NCBI RefSeq assembly: GCF_033954455.1
Contig: NZ_CP121473.1
Location: 2,342,501-2,406,500, forward strand
Length of the DNA: 64,000 nt
Origin: Thiorhodovibrio litoralis
GTDB lineage: Bacteria > Pseudomonadota > Gammaproteobacteria > Chromatiales > Chromatiaceae
Direction of reading: 5' to 3'
Shown here piece after piece: positions 16,286-25,504 of this stretch; the first letter of the stretch is position 1, and every line of letters starts with the position of its first letter. Position numbers and translations under genes: made by a program. Under the pieces are notes generated by a model. It ran no database searches. It saw only the letters and a list, made by a program, of their open reading frames with translations, and had not been told where the DNA came from.

Positions 16286-16399
16286 GGGAAGACTCCGATA
16301 ATTGGTTGGTTGATCAGATACCGGGTGTCGCAAGTCGCGGTCCCGGAGGCGGGTGCGGTGCCGGAATATCCGGCAGAGCATCGCGCCCTCACTGACCGA

Positions 16400-16425
16400 G
16401 TCGCTGGCAGACCCCGAAGGGTTAC
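16400..16425 (-). promoter_or_regulatory. SigF-type ECF promoter for the secreted-protein/doxX transcript
   Basis: Read on the minus strand: GTAACC, 16 bases, CGAC followed by T. It is identical in both boxes and in spacing to the divergent site at 16470-16495. It leaves a leader of roughly 110 bases before ATG 16285. Confidence 0.75.
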
Positions 16426-16469
16426 AGCGCAAGTGAAAAAATTTCTTGCTGCGGATTGTTGTTTGGGTT

Positions 16470-16495
16470 GTAACCTTTAATGCCGCACGCACGAC
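16470..16495 (+). promoter_or_regulatory. SigF-type ECF promoter for the sigma factor operon (autoregulation)
   Basis: GTAACC, a 16-base spacer, then CGAC followed by T, only 13 bases before ATG 16509. The transcript would have a very short leader. The match to the other two sites suggests the sigma factor drives its own operon. The consensus resembles the motif reported for Caulobacter SigF promoters, as I recall it. Confidence 0.75.
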
Positions 16496-16508
16496 TCACC
16501 AAATTGAG

Positions 16509-17090
16509 ATGACCAAGCACCCAGGCGAAAGCACCGCAACCGCGCTCGACGACTTCGAAGCCACCCTGCGGCCGTTGTGGGATCGCGGACAAGAGGGCGA
16601 CGAGGCCGCCTATCGACAAGCGCTGGAGCAGATTGCCAAGCGCTTGCGCGGCTGGTTTCGCCGGCGCATGCAAACCTTGCCGGATGATGTCGAGGATCTG
16701 GTGCAGGAGACGCTGCTGGCGATTCATCTGCAACGCGGCACCTACGACCCGAAGGTCCCGGTCAGCCGCTGGGTGTTCGCCATTGCCCGTCACAAGCTGA
16801 TTGATCTGTGGCGCCGGCGCGGTCGCCGGGAGGCACGTCATCTGGTATTGGACGATCTCGCCGAAGGGGCGCTGCCAACAGTGAACGAGGAGTTCCCCGT
16901 TCAGCGCGATCTGGCGACCCTCCTTGGAACGCTGCCCCAGACCCAGCGCGCGGCGATTACGATGACCAAACTAGAGGGCTTGACCATGGATGAGGCCTCA
17001 CAACGCAGCGGCACCTCGGTATCGGCGCTCAAGGTGCAGGTGCACCGCGGATTGAAACGGCTCTCGGAACTTGCGAGGAAGACCCTATGA
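16509..17090 (+). CDS. sigF: SigF-type ECF RNA polymerase sigma factor
   Basis: A 193-residue ECF sigma factor. Region 2 is visible in DDVEDLVQETLLAIH and SRWVFAIARHKLIDLWRRRG, region 4 in LPQTQRAAITMTKLEGLTMD and SALKVQVHRGLKRL. An in-frame ATG at 16446 exists but lies upstream of the promoter, so ATG 16509 is preferred. It overlaps the anti-sigma gene by four bases (ATGA). In Caulobacter, SigF paired with NrsF responds to heavy metals and controls DUF2282/DUF692/DUF2063/DoxX genes. The same combination occurs in this window, though 13 kb apart. Confidence 0.88.
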   Translation: MTKHPGESTATALDDFEATLRPLWDRGQEGDEAAYRQALEQIAKRLRGWFRRRMQTLPDDVEDLVQETLLAIHLQRGTYDPKVPVSRWVFAIARHKLIDLWRRRGRREARHLVLDDLAEGALPTVNEEFPVQRDLATLLGTLPQTQRAAITMTKLEGLTMDEASQRSGTSVSALKVQVHRGLKRLSELARKTL

Positions 17091-17722
17091 AAACCAGTAA
17101 TTTGATCGACTTGCTCGCCACCGAAGCCGGCCCCGCGCCGCGTGCGGTGGTGGCCCGGCGCTTCACCCCGGTCGTGCCGTTTGGATTACTGGCAAGCATC
17201 GCCGCGACCCTGGTGCTGCTCGGCCCGATTCCGGCGAACCTCTGGGCCGAGCCCGCACCCTGGATCAAGCTCGCCTATGCTGGCGGGCTTGCCACCGGCG
17301 CGCTCTGGCTCACAACGCGACTCGCCCGGCCGGTTGCACGCACCGACGGGCCCGTCATCAGCGTCACGGTGGTTGTGGTCCTCATGGCATTGCTGGCCTT
17401 GGCGACGCTTGTGGCTCTACCCGCGTCCGAGCGTCTGGCGGCACTGCTTGGGCACTCCTGGACGCGCTGCCCGGTCAATGTCCTTTTGTTGTCCCTGCCG
17501 ACGCTGGCCGGAGCGGTCTGGGCGCTGCGCGGGCTGGCGCCGACCAAAGCGCGCGCGGCTGGCATGGCTGCCGGACTGCTGGCTGGGGCCGTCGGTGCCT
17601 TTGCCTATGCCCTGTCTTGTACCGAACTGTCAGCGGCTTTCGTGGCTGTTTGGTACAGTCTTGGCATTGCGTTGGCCGGCGGGCTTGGTGCCCTGATCGG
17701 CCCACGGATGCTGCGTTGGTAA
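17087..17722 (+). CDS. nrsF: NrsF-type (DUF1109) membrane anti-sigma factor
   Basis: A 211-residue DUF1109 protein with six predicted membrane helices: VVPFGLLASIAATLVLLG, WIKLAYAGGLATGALWL, VISVTVVVVLMALLALATL, a helix over NVLLLSLPTLAGAVWAL, GMAAGLLAGAVGAFAYAL and FVAVWYSLGIALAGGLGAL. Cysteines occur in SWTRCPVNV and YALSCTELS; such pairs are the proposed metal/oxidant sensors of NrsF. The short N-terminus (TSNLIDLLATEAGP) would face the cytoplasm and hold the sigma factor. It is translationally coupled to the sigma gene. Confidence 0.85.
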   Translation: MKTSNLIDLLATEAGPAPRAVVARRFTPVVPFGLLASIAATLVLLGPIPANLWAEPAPWIKLAYAGGLATGALWLTTRLARPVARTDGPVISVTVVVVLMALLALATLVALPASERLAALLGHSWTRCPVNVLLLSLPTLAGAVWALRGLAPTKARAAGMAAGLLAGAVGAFAYALSCTELSAAFVAVWYSLGIALAGGLGALIGPRMLRW

Positions 17723-18053
17723 TGCGGCAGTTTTCCTCGAGCACTCTGAGCCAGCCCTCCGCTGCGGAGGCCGTTGCCGATCCGGTGCGGACCCTAGTTT
17801 GGCAAACAGCGACGGCAGCAATGCATCCCAATGAGGGCGCTGAGAGACCATGCTTCGGATGGAGAACGGCCACGATCACCGCCGCCCAGGAAGGGACCAC
17901 CGGTTGGGATGTTTGGCCCCGAGCCGATACGACGCATCTCGCCCTCGCGAGCCTCCTGTCTCAAGCCGCACCTAAACTCGTAAGGGTTGCTTGGTTTTCC
18001 TGTCCATATAATCTGACTGACAAATCTCCAGAAAGAATCTCCCGGAGCACCCT
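17723..18053 (+). other. Intergenic region upstream of fumC
   Basis: No convincing gene. Short open frames here lack ribosome sites and family resemblance. The last 60 bases contain the probable fumC promoter, described separately. Confidence 0.4.
18007..18012 (+). promoter_or_regulatory. Probable housekeeping -10 box of fumC
   Basis: A perfect TATAAT stands 42 bases before ATG 18054. The -35 region is weak: TTGCTT stands 14 bases upstream and GGGTTG 17 bases upstream. Confidence 0.45.
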
Positions 18054-19451
18054 ATGACCGAGTTCCGCACCGAAACCGACAGCCTTGGGGAGGTCCAGGT
18101 TCCTGCCGACAAGCTCTGGGGCGCTCAGACCCAGCGCTCGCTTGAGCATTTCAGCATCGGCGACGACCTCATGCCGCGGGAGATGATCGGCGCCTATGCC
18201 ACGCTGAAGAAGGCCGCGGCAACGGTCAATCACGCCGGCGGGCGACTAGGCGAGCCGCAGCATGCGCTCATCGTGCAGGTCTGCGACGAGATCTTGGTCG
18301 GTCAGCACCATGACCAATTCCCTTTGCATGTCTGGATGACCGGCAGCGGCACCCAGTTCAACATGAATGTGAACGAGGTGATCTCCAACCGCTGCTGCCA
18401 GATCGCCGGCAGCCCGCTCGGGGCCAAGACCCCGGTGCACCCCAACGATCACGTCAACATGTCGCAGTCGTCGAACGATTCCTTTCCCTCGGCGATGGCT
18501 ATCGCCGCAGCAGTGGCGACGACCGCAAAGCTTCTGCCCTCTGTGCGCGCGCTGCGTGACGCGCTCGACGCCAAGTCCAAAGCATGGGACGGACTCGTCA
18601 AGATCGGCCGCACCCACATGCAGGACGCCACGCCGCTGACGCTGGGCCAAGAGGTTTCCGGCTACGTTGGCATGTTGGATGAAGCCGCCGGATGGATCGA
18701 GCAGGCGCTGTCGGGCGTCTACCGCCTCGCCCTCGGGGGGACCGCAGTGGGCACCGGCCTCAACGCGGCACCCAACTTCGACACCGAGGCCGCCACGGAG
18801 ATCGCCAAGCTGACTGGCCTGCCGTTCGTGACCGCGCCGAACAAGTTCACGGTGCAGGGCGCCCACGACGCCCTCGTGCAGTTGCACGGCAGCTTCAAGA
18901 CGCTGGCCGTATCGTTGTTCAAGATCGCCAACGACATCCGGCTGCTGTCCTGCGGACCGCGTTGCGGACTCGGGGAGCTCAATATTCCCGCCAACGAGCC
19001 GGGCTCCTCCATCATGCCGGGCAAGGTCAACCCGACCCAGTGCGAGGCGCTGGCGATGCTGGCTGCCCAGGTCATGGGCAACGATGTGGCGGTCGGTATC
19101 GGCGGAGCCAGCGGCTATCTCGAGATGAACGTCTATAAGCCGCTGATCATCTTTAACGTCGCCAAATCCGCGCGGCTGATCGCCGATGGCTGTCACAACT
19201 TCCGCGTCTTCCTAGTCGAGGGCACCGAGCCCAACGAGAAGCGGATCGCAGACTATGTCGAGCGCTCGCTGATGCTGGTGACGGCCCTGAGCCCAGTGAT
19301 CGGTTACGACAAGGCATCGCAGGTCGCCCACTATGCCCTGGACCATGACATGACCCTGCGCGAGGCCGCATTGAAGCTCGGCTTCGTCGCTGCAGACGAA
19401 TTTGACCGGGTGGTGGACCCGGCGAAGATGACCCATTCCTACATCGCCTAA
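18054..19451 (+). CDS. fumC: Class II fumarate hydratase
   Basis: A 465-residue iron-independent fumarase converting fumarate to L-malate in the TCA cycle. Typical landmarks: [20 protein letters not shown] at the N-terminus, [43 protein letters not shown] and the signature loop [16 protein letters not shown]. Length matches the family. A GGAG site lies eight bases before ATG 18054. It precedes NAD-malic enzyme by 105 bases, so fumarate to malate to pyruvate may be co-expressed. Confidence 0.96.
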   Translation: MTEFRTETDSLGEVQVPADKLWGAQTQRSLEHFSIGDDLMPREMIGAYATLKKAAATVNHAGGRLGEPQHALIVQVCDEILVGQHHDQFPLHVWMTGSGTQFNMNVNEVISNRCCQIAGSPLGAKTPVHPNDHVNMSQSSNDSFPSAMAIAAAVATTAKLLPSVRALRDALDAKSKAWDGLVKIGRTHMQDATPLTLGQEVSGYVGMLDEAAGWIEQALSGVYRLALGGTAVGTGLNAAPNFDTEAATEIAKLTGLPFVTAPNKFTVQGAHDALVQLHGSFKTLAVSLFKIANDIRLLSCGPRCGLGELNIPANEPGSSIMPGKVNPTQCEALAMLAAQVMGNDVAVGIGGASGYLEMNVYKPLIIFNVAKSARLIADGCHNFRVFLVEGTEPNEKRIADYVERSLMLVTALSPVIGYDKASQVAHYALDHDMTLREAALKLGFVAADEFDRVVDPAKMTHSYIA

Positions 19452-19556
19452 GCCACCGACGAGGTCAGCGGCATCAGTTAAACGCGCCGCCGATTTTGAT
19501 GCTCGTTGTCGGCCCCTCGGCTCCGTTCGCTCCTATCAACACGAGAGAGACAGACC

Positions 19557-21194
19557 ATGCCCATGACGACCATCTCCAAGCGCGGTTCAGAGCTGCTTCA
19601 AGATCCCTCCTTGAACAAATCCACCGCCTTCACCGAGGCCGAAAGGCAGGCCCTGGGCCTTGTGGGTCTGGTACCCGATGTGACCGAGACCGAGGATCTG
19701 CAACTGCGCCGGGTGATGCTGCAGCTCAGCCATAAGCACACCGACCTCGATCGCTACATCTTTCTGGTCAATCTGCTCGACCACGATGAAACCCTGTTTT
19801 ACCGGACCATCATGTCCGACCCGGCCCGCTTCCTGCCGATCATCTACGACCCGACAATCGGCGAGGTCTGTCTCAAGTTCGGTCACATTTACCGCCAAAC
19901 CCGGGGTATGTATGTTTCGATCGAGCGGCGCGGGCAGGTTCGGGACATCCTTGGAAACTGGCCCCAGAAGGACATCCGCTTCATCTGCGTAACCGACGGT
20001 GGACGCATCCTCGGCCTCGGTGACCTCGGTGCCAACGGCATGGGCATCCCGATTGGTAAGCTCCAGCTCTACACTGCTGCGGCCGGGGTGCCCCCTCAGT
20101 ACCTACTCCCGATGTATCTGGACGCGGGCACCAACAACGAGCAATACCGCAATGACCCGCTCTATCTCGGGCTGCGCAAGGCGCGTCCGCCGACGGACGA
20201 GCTTTTTTCGTTCGTCGACGAGCTGGTTGAGGCGGTGCAGGAGGTGTTTCCGCGTTGCTGCATCCATTTCGAGGACTGGACGGGGGTAGATGCGGTGCAT
20301 TTGCTCGAGCGCTACCGCGACCGATACTGCGTCTACAACGACGATGTTCAGGGTACAGCCGGTATCACCCTGGCCGGGATGATCAACGCCGTGAAGCTCA
20401 AGGGCACCCAGCTCAAGGACGAGAGCTACCTCTTCCTCGGCGCCGGATCGGCGGGCATTGGCCTTGCCAACCTGCTGTGTTCGGCGCTGGTCGCCCAAGG
20501 CATGTCGCTCGCCGACGCGCAGGCCAAGGTGCACATGTTTGACGTCAAAGGCCTGCTGGAGCCGAGCCGCACGGACCTAGTCGACTTCCAGCGACCCTAT
20601 GCGCACCCGAACGAGCCCTGCACGGACTTCGCCGCTGCGATCAAGCACCTGAAGCCGACGACGCTTATCGGGGTCAGCACGGTCGGCGGCGCCTTCACCC
20701 AAGAGGTCGTCGAGGCGATGTCGCAGGTGAACGAGCGCCCGGTGATCCTCGCCCTGTCGAACCCGACCGATCACGCAGAATGCACCGCAGAGCAGGCCTA
20801 CACCTGGTCCAAGGGCAAGGTGATCTATGCCGCAGGTGTCCAGTTCGATCCGGTCCATTATGAGGGGCAGGTCTTCCTGCCGGGACAAGCCAACAATTTT
20901 TACATCTTCCCGGCGGTGGGCATGGCGATTTACGCGACCCAGGCCAGTCGCGTCAACGACGAAATGTTCATCGAGGCAGCAGCGGCGGTCGCGGATCAGG
21001 TGCCGCCCGAGATGCTCAAGCAGGGGCTGCTTTATCCGCCTCAGTCGAACATCTTGGAGACCGAAATCCAAACCGCCGCTCGGGTCGCGCAACTCGTTTT
21101 CGACCTGGGCCTCGCGCGCGTTGATCGTCCGACTGATATGGTCGATTTCATTCGCGCCCATGTCTATCGGCCCGAATATCCGACGCTCGTCTGA
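19557..21194 (+). CDS. maeA: NAD-dependent malic enzyme (oxaloacetate-decarboxylating)
   Basis: A 545-residue enzyme converting malate plus NAD to pyruvate, CO2 and NADH. Motifs: LDRYIFLVNLLDHDETLFY, LPIIYDPTIGEVCLKFGHIY, the conserved RFICVTDGGRILGLGDLG, FEDWTGVDAVHLLERYRDRY, VQGTAGITLAGMINA and the dinucleotide site FLGAGSAGIGLANL. ATG 19557 was chosen because GAGAGAGA lies just upstream. Length is normal for the large bacterial type. Its position after fumC suggests a shared C4-acid role. Confidence 0.94.
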   Translation: MPMTTISKRGSELLQDPSLNKSTAFTEAERQALGLVGLVPDVTETEDLQLRRVMLQLSHKHTDLDRYIFLVNLLDHDETLFYRTIMSDPARFLPIIYDPTIGEVCLKFGHIYRQTRGMYVSIERRGQVRDILGNWPQKDIRFICVTDGGRILGLGDLGANGMGIPIGKLQLYTAAAGVPPQYLLPMYLDAGTNNEQYRNDPLYLGLRKARPPTDELFSFVDELVEAVQEVFPRCCIHFEDWTGVDAVHLLERYRDRYCVYNDDVQGTAGITLAGMINAVKLKGTQLKDESYLFLGAGSAGIGLANLLCSALVAQGMSLADAQAKVHMFDVKGLLEPSRTDLVDFQRPYAHPNEPCTDFAAAIKHLKPTTLIGVSTVGGAFTQEVVEAMSQVNERPVILALSNPTDHAECTAEQAYTWSKGKVIYAAGVQFDPVHYEGQVFLPGQANNFYIFPAVGMAIYATQASRVNDEMFIEAAAAVADQVPPEMLKQGLLYPPQSNILETEIQTAARVAQLVFDLGLARVDRPTDMVDFIRAHVYRPEYPTLV

Positions 21195-21344
21195 GCCGTG
21201 CAGAGCAGCCACCGCCTATGGGCGTGAGGTCACGGATAATGCGAACGTTCGCGCCGACCCGACCGAACACCAACCGGCGCCGGCTCCGAGCGCTCGATCC
21301 CCGGTCCGCTACCCTTCGGCCAACTCAGGGTAGGGCTCTGGGCC
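21195..21344 (+). terminator. Possible terminator after malic enzyme
   Basis: A seven-base inverted repeat (CTACCCT / AGGGTAG) spans about 21309-21334 in a short non-coding stretch. There is no clear T-run, so this is weak. Confidence 0.25.
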
Positions 21345-21500
21345 ATGCTCTTAGCGCGGCTGTTCAAGTCCCTGCCGCTGACCCGCCAGAACTACGGCAC
21401 GGACATGCGGATCATCGCCTGTATCACCGATGCCGCGCCCGTCGAGAAGATTCTCGGGCAAATCGGCGAGCCTGGTCGACTGCTTCGCTCCGTTATTCGC
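21345..21500 (+). pseudogene. IS91-like transposase, C-terminal fragment
   Basis: The frame reads LPLTRQNYGTDMRIIACITD followed by APVEKILGQIGEP, which resembles the extreme C-terminus of IS91/ISCR-type rolling-circle transposases (usually MRIIAFI.. then a KILxHLGEP-like segment). The rest of the gene is absent and the downstream residues are unrelated. It is a remnant inside a scar of several element fragments. Confidence 0.55.
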
Positions 21501-21602
21501 GGCAGTGAAAAGCCGAAGATAGACGCTTGCGCGCTTAACCATTCAATGTCCGGTTTGTCGAAATTGCCACCAATGGCAGCCGAAGGCGCGACTGTCTGCT
21601 CC

Positions 21603-21634
21603 TGGCCGCTATGTGAAGCTTCACATAGCGGCCA
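21603..21634. repeat. 32-bp perfect palindrome, also found near 52.1 kb
   Basis: A perfect palindrome with half-site TGGCCGCTATGTGAAG. A one-mismatch copy is at 52131-52162. The preceding bases (GGCGCGAC, then GCT before the palindrome) are also partly shared, so a longer dispersed repeat is likely. It probably represents the end of a mobile element. Confidence 0.75.
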
Positions 21635-22101
21635 AAAGCCGACGCACGGGTGAGCCCTACTTCACCTATCGTCTGGTGGAGTCGGTTCGCGAAGCCGGGC
21701 GCGTGCGCCAACGCACGGTGGTGAATCTCGGCCGCCACTTCGAGGTCCCGCGCGAGCAATGGCCGGCCTTGGCACGGCGCATTGAGGCATTGGTTGGCGG
21801 GCAGTCGGAGCTGTTCTCGCAACTGGATGCCCGTTGGGGCGGAGAAGAGTTCGCTGTGATCCTGCCAAACTGCAGGCTCAGCGATGCGGCACTACTGGCC
21901 GAAAAGCTTCGCGCCCTGATTGCCGATGAAGCCTTCGCCCACGTGGGGCAAGTCACCTCCAGCTTCGGTGTCGCCGAGTGGGCACCGCAAGAGAGCCTTG
22001 ATCAGTGGATCAAGCATGCCGATAATGCCTTATACGCGGCCAAGGCAGCCGGACGCAACTCTGCTTTTGTGCATAAGGGTCAACCGAATGGAGCACATTA
22101 A
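21613..22101 (+). pseudogene. Chimeric ORF: IS1634-type transposase N-terminus fused to the C-terminal half of a GGDEF domain
   Basis: An open frame of 162 residues from GTG 21613 (inside the palindrome). Residues 1 to about 68 look like the start of an IS1634-type transposase (TGEPYFTYRLVESVREAG, RQRTVVNLGRHFEVPREQWP). From about residue 72 the frame becomes the second half of a diguanylate cyclase: ARWGGEEFAVILPNC and HADNALYAAKAAGRN. The first half of the GGDEF fold, including the metal-binding DxDxFK region, is missing, so enzymatic activity is unlikely. The uninterrupted fusion suggests insertion plus deletion, not a functional design. Confidence 0.7.
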
Positions 22102-22429
22102 CCTAAATCCGGCAGCTCGGGAGCCTGAAATTCTCTAAGCCCATGTTTTGTAAGTAGGCCACTCAACTGCAGAGCAGTTGGAATGGTCACTAAACGAGTG
22201 ACTTGCAACTTCCAACAATGTCGCATGGTTTCAGGCTGATATGATCAGAAAGCTAGCCCAACTGCCGGTTTTAAGATTAAGGCAGCTCCCCGCAACGAAG
22301 TAAGCAGTGATTTCTGATAACCACCGCCGACCTGAATAGTCACCCGATGCATCAATGACATGCCATTTTTCCAGGACTTGACAGTTAGAAAATTACAGAA
22401 AGGCCAAACAAGCGGAATCGACTTATACG
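22102..22429 (+). other. Non-coding interval upstream of the GGDEF-EAL gene
   Basis: AT-richer than its surroundings, with no credible gene. TTGACA at 22379-22384 could be a -35 box for the downstream gene, but no good -10 follows at the right distance. Confidence 0.3.
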
Positions 22430-24649
22430 ATGGAACAGGGATCTAACAGCCACAGCGGTTGCAACGAGCCCGAACATCTATCGTCCGCGCCGCGCGCCCT
22501 GTGGTCGAACGAACGGGAACAGATGCTATCCCACGCTGCGCGCATGGCCCAGGTGGGCGGCTGGACGCTAGAGCCAAACAGCAGTCGATTCCGACCGACC
22601 GTTCACTGGTGCCATATCCACGGCGTCGAGCCGGGTGAATCGACCCTGGACAGCCTATTGCGAATCCTCCATCCCGATGACCGCGCGGGGATGCTGGCGG
22701 CCATCCAGCGCGCCTTGGAAGAAAAAACGCCCTACGTTCATCAGCACCGCATTATCCGTCCGGACGACCAAAGAACTCGCTTCATTCAGGACTATGGCGA
22801 GTTCCTGTATGACGCCAATGGCAAGCCCACGACTTTGTGCGGCGCCGCGCAGGACATTACTGAGCGGATTCGGATGCAAGACGCAATCCGGGATACCGAG
22901 GAACATTTGTATCTGGCGTTGCAACTTTCAAAAACGGCGATCTGGGAGTGGCATACAGACACCGACCAAGTGACATGGTCTGAGGACATGGCTTCAATGT
23001 GGGGCCTTGCTCCGAGACTGTTTCGTGGCACCTTCGAGGAGATCGCCTCGCGCATCCACCCCGATGATCTTGCGCACTGGCGCAAGAGCATGCAGGCCTG
23101 TGTTGAGGATGGCGCCGAACTCAACCTCGAGTTTCGTGTCCTCTGGCCCGACGGGTCAAGTCACTGGTTGGCCACCGATGGCGACGCGATTCGCGGCGCA
23201 AACGGTCGAGCCATCCGCCTGGCAGGTGTGGCCCGCGACATCACCGAACGTAAAACGAGCGAGCAGGATTTGCTCGAAAGCCAGATACGGCTGGAACAGT
23301 TGGCCTATTACGATCATCTCACCGGACTCGCCAACCGACGACTGCTGTTGGATCGACTGAGCCAAGCGATCGCCGTCGCCGACCGTGAGAACTCTCGGCT
23401 GGCCGTCTGCTATCTGGACCTGGACGATTTCAAGCCTGTCAACGATCAGTGCGGACACCAAGTAGGGGATATTCTTCTGCAAGCCGTTGCAGCACGCCTG
23501 GTTTCCTGTGTCCGCCCAAGCGATACCATTGCCCGCTGGGGTGGCGATGAGTTCGCGCTACTGTTTTCCGATGTCGCCGACCGGAACGCATGCATTCAGA
23601 TTCTTGACCGTATTCTGCATGGCCTGAACGAACGCCTGATCAAAGAGCAACCACAACCCGTTTCGGCCAGTATCGGTGTGACCCTGTATCCAGAAGATCA
23701 TGGCGATGCCGACAGCCTGTTGCGACATGCCGATCACGCCATGTACCTGGCAAAGCAGTGCGGACGCAACAACTATCAGTTCTTCGACCCCGAGAAGGAT
23801 CCTCTCGGCATCGCCAGCCGCGAACGTCTGCGCGACATCCAGCAGGCGATCAACGCCGGCGAGCTAAGACTCCTATATCAACCGATCGTCAACATGCGCA
23901 GCGAGTCCACTGCGGCGGTCGAGTCCGTGGAGGCGCTGGTGCGCTGGCAGCATCCGCGGCGCGGCCTCCTGGCGCCGGGCGAATTTCTACCCGCCATCGA
24001 GGGCAGCGACCTGATCCGCCAACTCGATCGCTGGGTGCTGCGCGAGGCCTTGGCCCAGCAAGAAGCCTGGGTCGGTCAAGGGCTGCACCTGCGCCTGCAT
24101 ATCAATGTCTCAGCCTATTCGCTGCTGACACCCGATTTCATGGTGGATGTTTCAGGATTCATCGGCCAGCACCCAGGTGTCCAGCCCGGTGGTATTGAAC
24201 TCGAAATCCTGGAAACCGCAGCGCTCAATGACCTGGATCTGGTCAGCGCGGTGATCCACCAGGGTACCCTGCTCGGGTTGTCCTTCTCACTCGATGACTT
24301 CGGAACCGGCTATTCGTCGCTGACCTACATCCGTCGACTCTCCGCCCGGACGCTCAAAATCGATCAAACCTTTGTGCGAAACATGATCAAGGATCATGAA
24401 GACCGCGCCATCGTCGAAGGGGTCATCGGACTGGCCCGCGCCTTTAATCTTGCGGTCATTGCCGAAGGCGTGGAAACCCTGGAGCACGGTTGTCTGCTGA
24501 TGCGCCTGGGTTGTGATCGCGTTCAAGGCTATGGCATCGCCCGCCCCATGAATGCCGAACGACTCACCGAATGGGCGACCGCTTATCGGCAGCCCGCGCT
24601 CTGGGCTGAGCTGACGGAATATCTGGCAGAAGACTTGGCGCCGGCATAG
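22430..24649 (+). CDS. PAS-PAS-GGDEF-EAL c-di-GMP signalling protein
   Basis: A 739-residue soluble protein. Two PAS_3-type domains (about 35-150 and 155-280; each ends in DITER) precede a GGDEF domain with DHLTGLANRR, DLDDFKPVNDQCGH and an intact RWGGDEF, and an EAL domain with YQPIVNM, ESVEALVRWQHP, LHINVSA, DDFGTGYSSL, TLKIDQTFV and VIAEGVET. Both catalytic motifs look complete, so it could make and break c-di-GMP, or use the GGDEF domain for GTP-controlled hydrolysis. It is convergent with the chemotaxis operon. No inhibitory RxxD site is evident before GGDEF. Confidence 0.92.
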   Translation: MEQGSNSHSGCNEPEHLSSAPRALWSNEREQMLSHAARMAQVGGWTLEPNSSRFRPTVHWCHIHGVEPGESTLDSLLRILHPDDRAGMLAAIQRALEEKTPYVHQHRIIRPDDQRTRFIQDYGEFLYDANGKPTTLCGAAQDITERIRMQDAIRDTEEHLYLALQLSKTAIWEWHTDTDQVTWSEDMASMWGLAPRLFRGTFEEIASRIHPDDLAHWRKSMQACVEDGAELNLEFRVLWPDGSSHWLATDGDAIRGANGRAIRLAGVARDITERKTSEQDLLESQIRLEQLAYYDHLTGLANRRLLLDRLSQAIAVADRENSRLAVCYLDLDDFKPVNDQCGHQVGDILLQAVAARLVSCVRPSDTIARWGGDEFALLFSDVADRNACIQILDRILHGLNERLIKEQPQPVSASIGVTLYPEDHGDADSLLRHADHAMYLAKQCGRNNYQFFDPEKDPLGIASRERLRDIQQAINAGELRLLYQPIVNMRSESTAAVESVEALVRWQHPRRGLLAPGEFLPAIEGSDLIRQLDRWVLREALAQQEAWVGQGLHLRLHINVSAYSLLTPDFMVDVSGFIGQHPGVQPGGIELEILETAALNDLDLVSAVIHQGTLLGLSFSLDDFGTGYSSLTYIRRLSARTLKIDQTFVRNMIKDHEDRAIVEGVIGLARAFNLAVIAEGVETLEHGCLLMRLGCDRVQGYGIARPMNAERLTEWATAYRQPALWAELTEYLAEDLAPA

Positions 24650-24699
24650 CACAACCAGGCTGCTTCCGCGTTCATCCGGGCTGTCTCGCAAGCTGTGCG

Positions 24700-25488
24700 C
24701 TATACATTCTTAGAGTCAGCGTCCACGCCATCCAAGAGTGGCACGAGGGTTGCTGCCAGATTGGCGAAATCCTGAGCGCCACGACACTTTGGCGCATAGC
24801 TACGAACCGGCTTGCCAACACTGAAGGCTTCAGCCAAACGAATGTCGGAGCGAATGCCGGCCAGAACCCTCGGCGCGCCGAATTGACGCGCGACCTCGCC
24901 GGTCACCAGACGATGCTGGCGGATGTGCGCCGCCGACATGGTCGGCACAAAGCCGAGGATTTTCAGTTGCGGATTGGCGCCGCCCGAGATGATCTTGAAA
25001 AGCACCCGCATCAGTTGCCGCACCCCTTCCAGGGAGAGATGGTGCGGAACATAGGGCACCAGCACCCAATGCGCCGCCGTCAGTGCGTTGAACAACAGAT
25101 GGTCCAAAGAAGGGGGCGTGTCGAGAATCACCAAATCGAAAGCCGAGGCGATGTCTTGGTGCGCGAGCGCTTCAGCTAACCGCCCTTGCCCCCCCACACC
25201 GCTACCATGCTCGAATCGTTGGTCGGCCGGACATAGGGAGAGATTCGCAAAGGCGCTCGGGTAGACGGCAGCCGAGAGTTTTGCCAGAGGGTCGAGAAAG
25301 ATGCTATGGGCCGTGGGCGCATCCCGGTCCAATTTCAGGCCCAGCCCGGCGGCACAATGGCCCTGTGAGTCGAGATCAACCAGAAGAACCCGGCGCCCGA
25401 GCGCGGCCAGTTCGGCAGCGAGATTGACTGCCACCGTGGTCTTGCCGGTGCCACCCTTGCGGTTGGAGACGGCAATGATCCGGGGCAT
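24700..25488 (-). CDS. ParA-family ATPase at the end of the chemotaxis operon
   Basis: A 262-residue deviant-Walker ATPase: MPRIIAVSNRKGGTGKTTVA (Walker A with signature lysine), VLLVDLDSQGHCAAGLGL, LVILDTPPSLD and LVPYVPHHLSLEGVRQL. ATG 25488 begins at the homology. No ParB partner is next to it. It follows the membrane receptor by 16 bases, the last gene of the che operon. ParA-like proteins linked to chemotaxis (ParC of Vibrio, PpfA of Rhodobacter) position chemoreceptor arrays at poles or along the cell, and that is the likely role. Confidence 0.87.
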   Translation of the reverse strand: MPRIIAVSNRKGGTGKTTVAVNLAAELAALGRRVLLVDLDSQGHCAAGLGLKLDRDAPTAHSIFLDPLAKLSAAVYPSAFANLSLCPADQRFEHGSGVGGQGRLAEALAHQDIASAFDLVILDTPPSLDHLLFNALTAAHWVLVPYVPHHLSLEGVRQLMRVLFKIISGGANPQLKILGFVPTMSAAHIRQHRLVTGEVARQFGAPRVLAGIRSDIRLAEAFSVGKPVRSYAPKCRGAQDFANLAATLVPLLDGVDADSKNV

Positions 25489-25504
25489 GGCTAGACCGCA
25501 CCCA

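Noticed and set aside
18246-19196. Minus-strand frame of 316 codons opposite fumC
   Set aside because: fumC is certain on the plus strand; the antisense product has no recognisable features.
22430-24649. Possibility that the GGDEF or EAL domain is degenerate
   Set aside because: RWGGDEF, EALVRW, DDFGTG, KID and EGVE are all intact.
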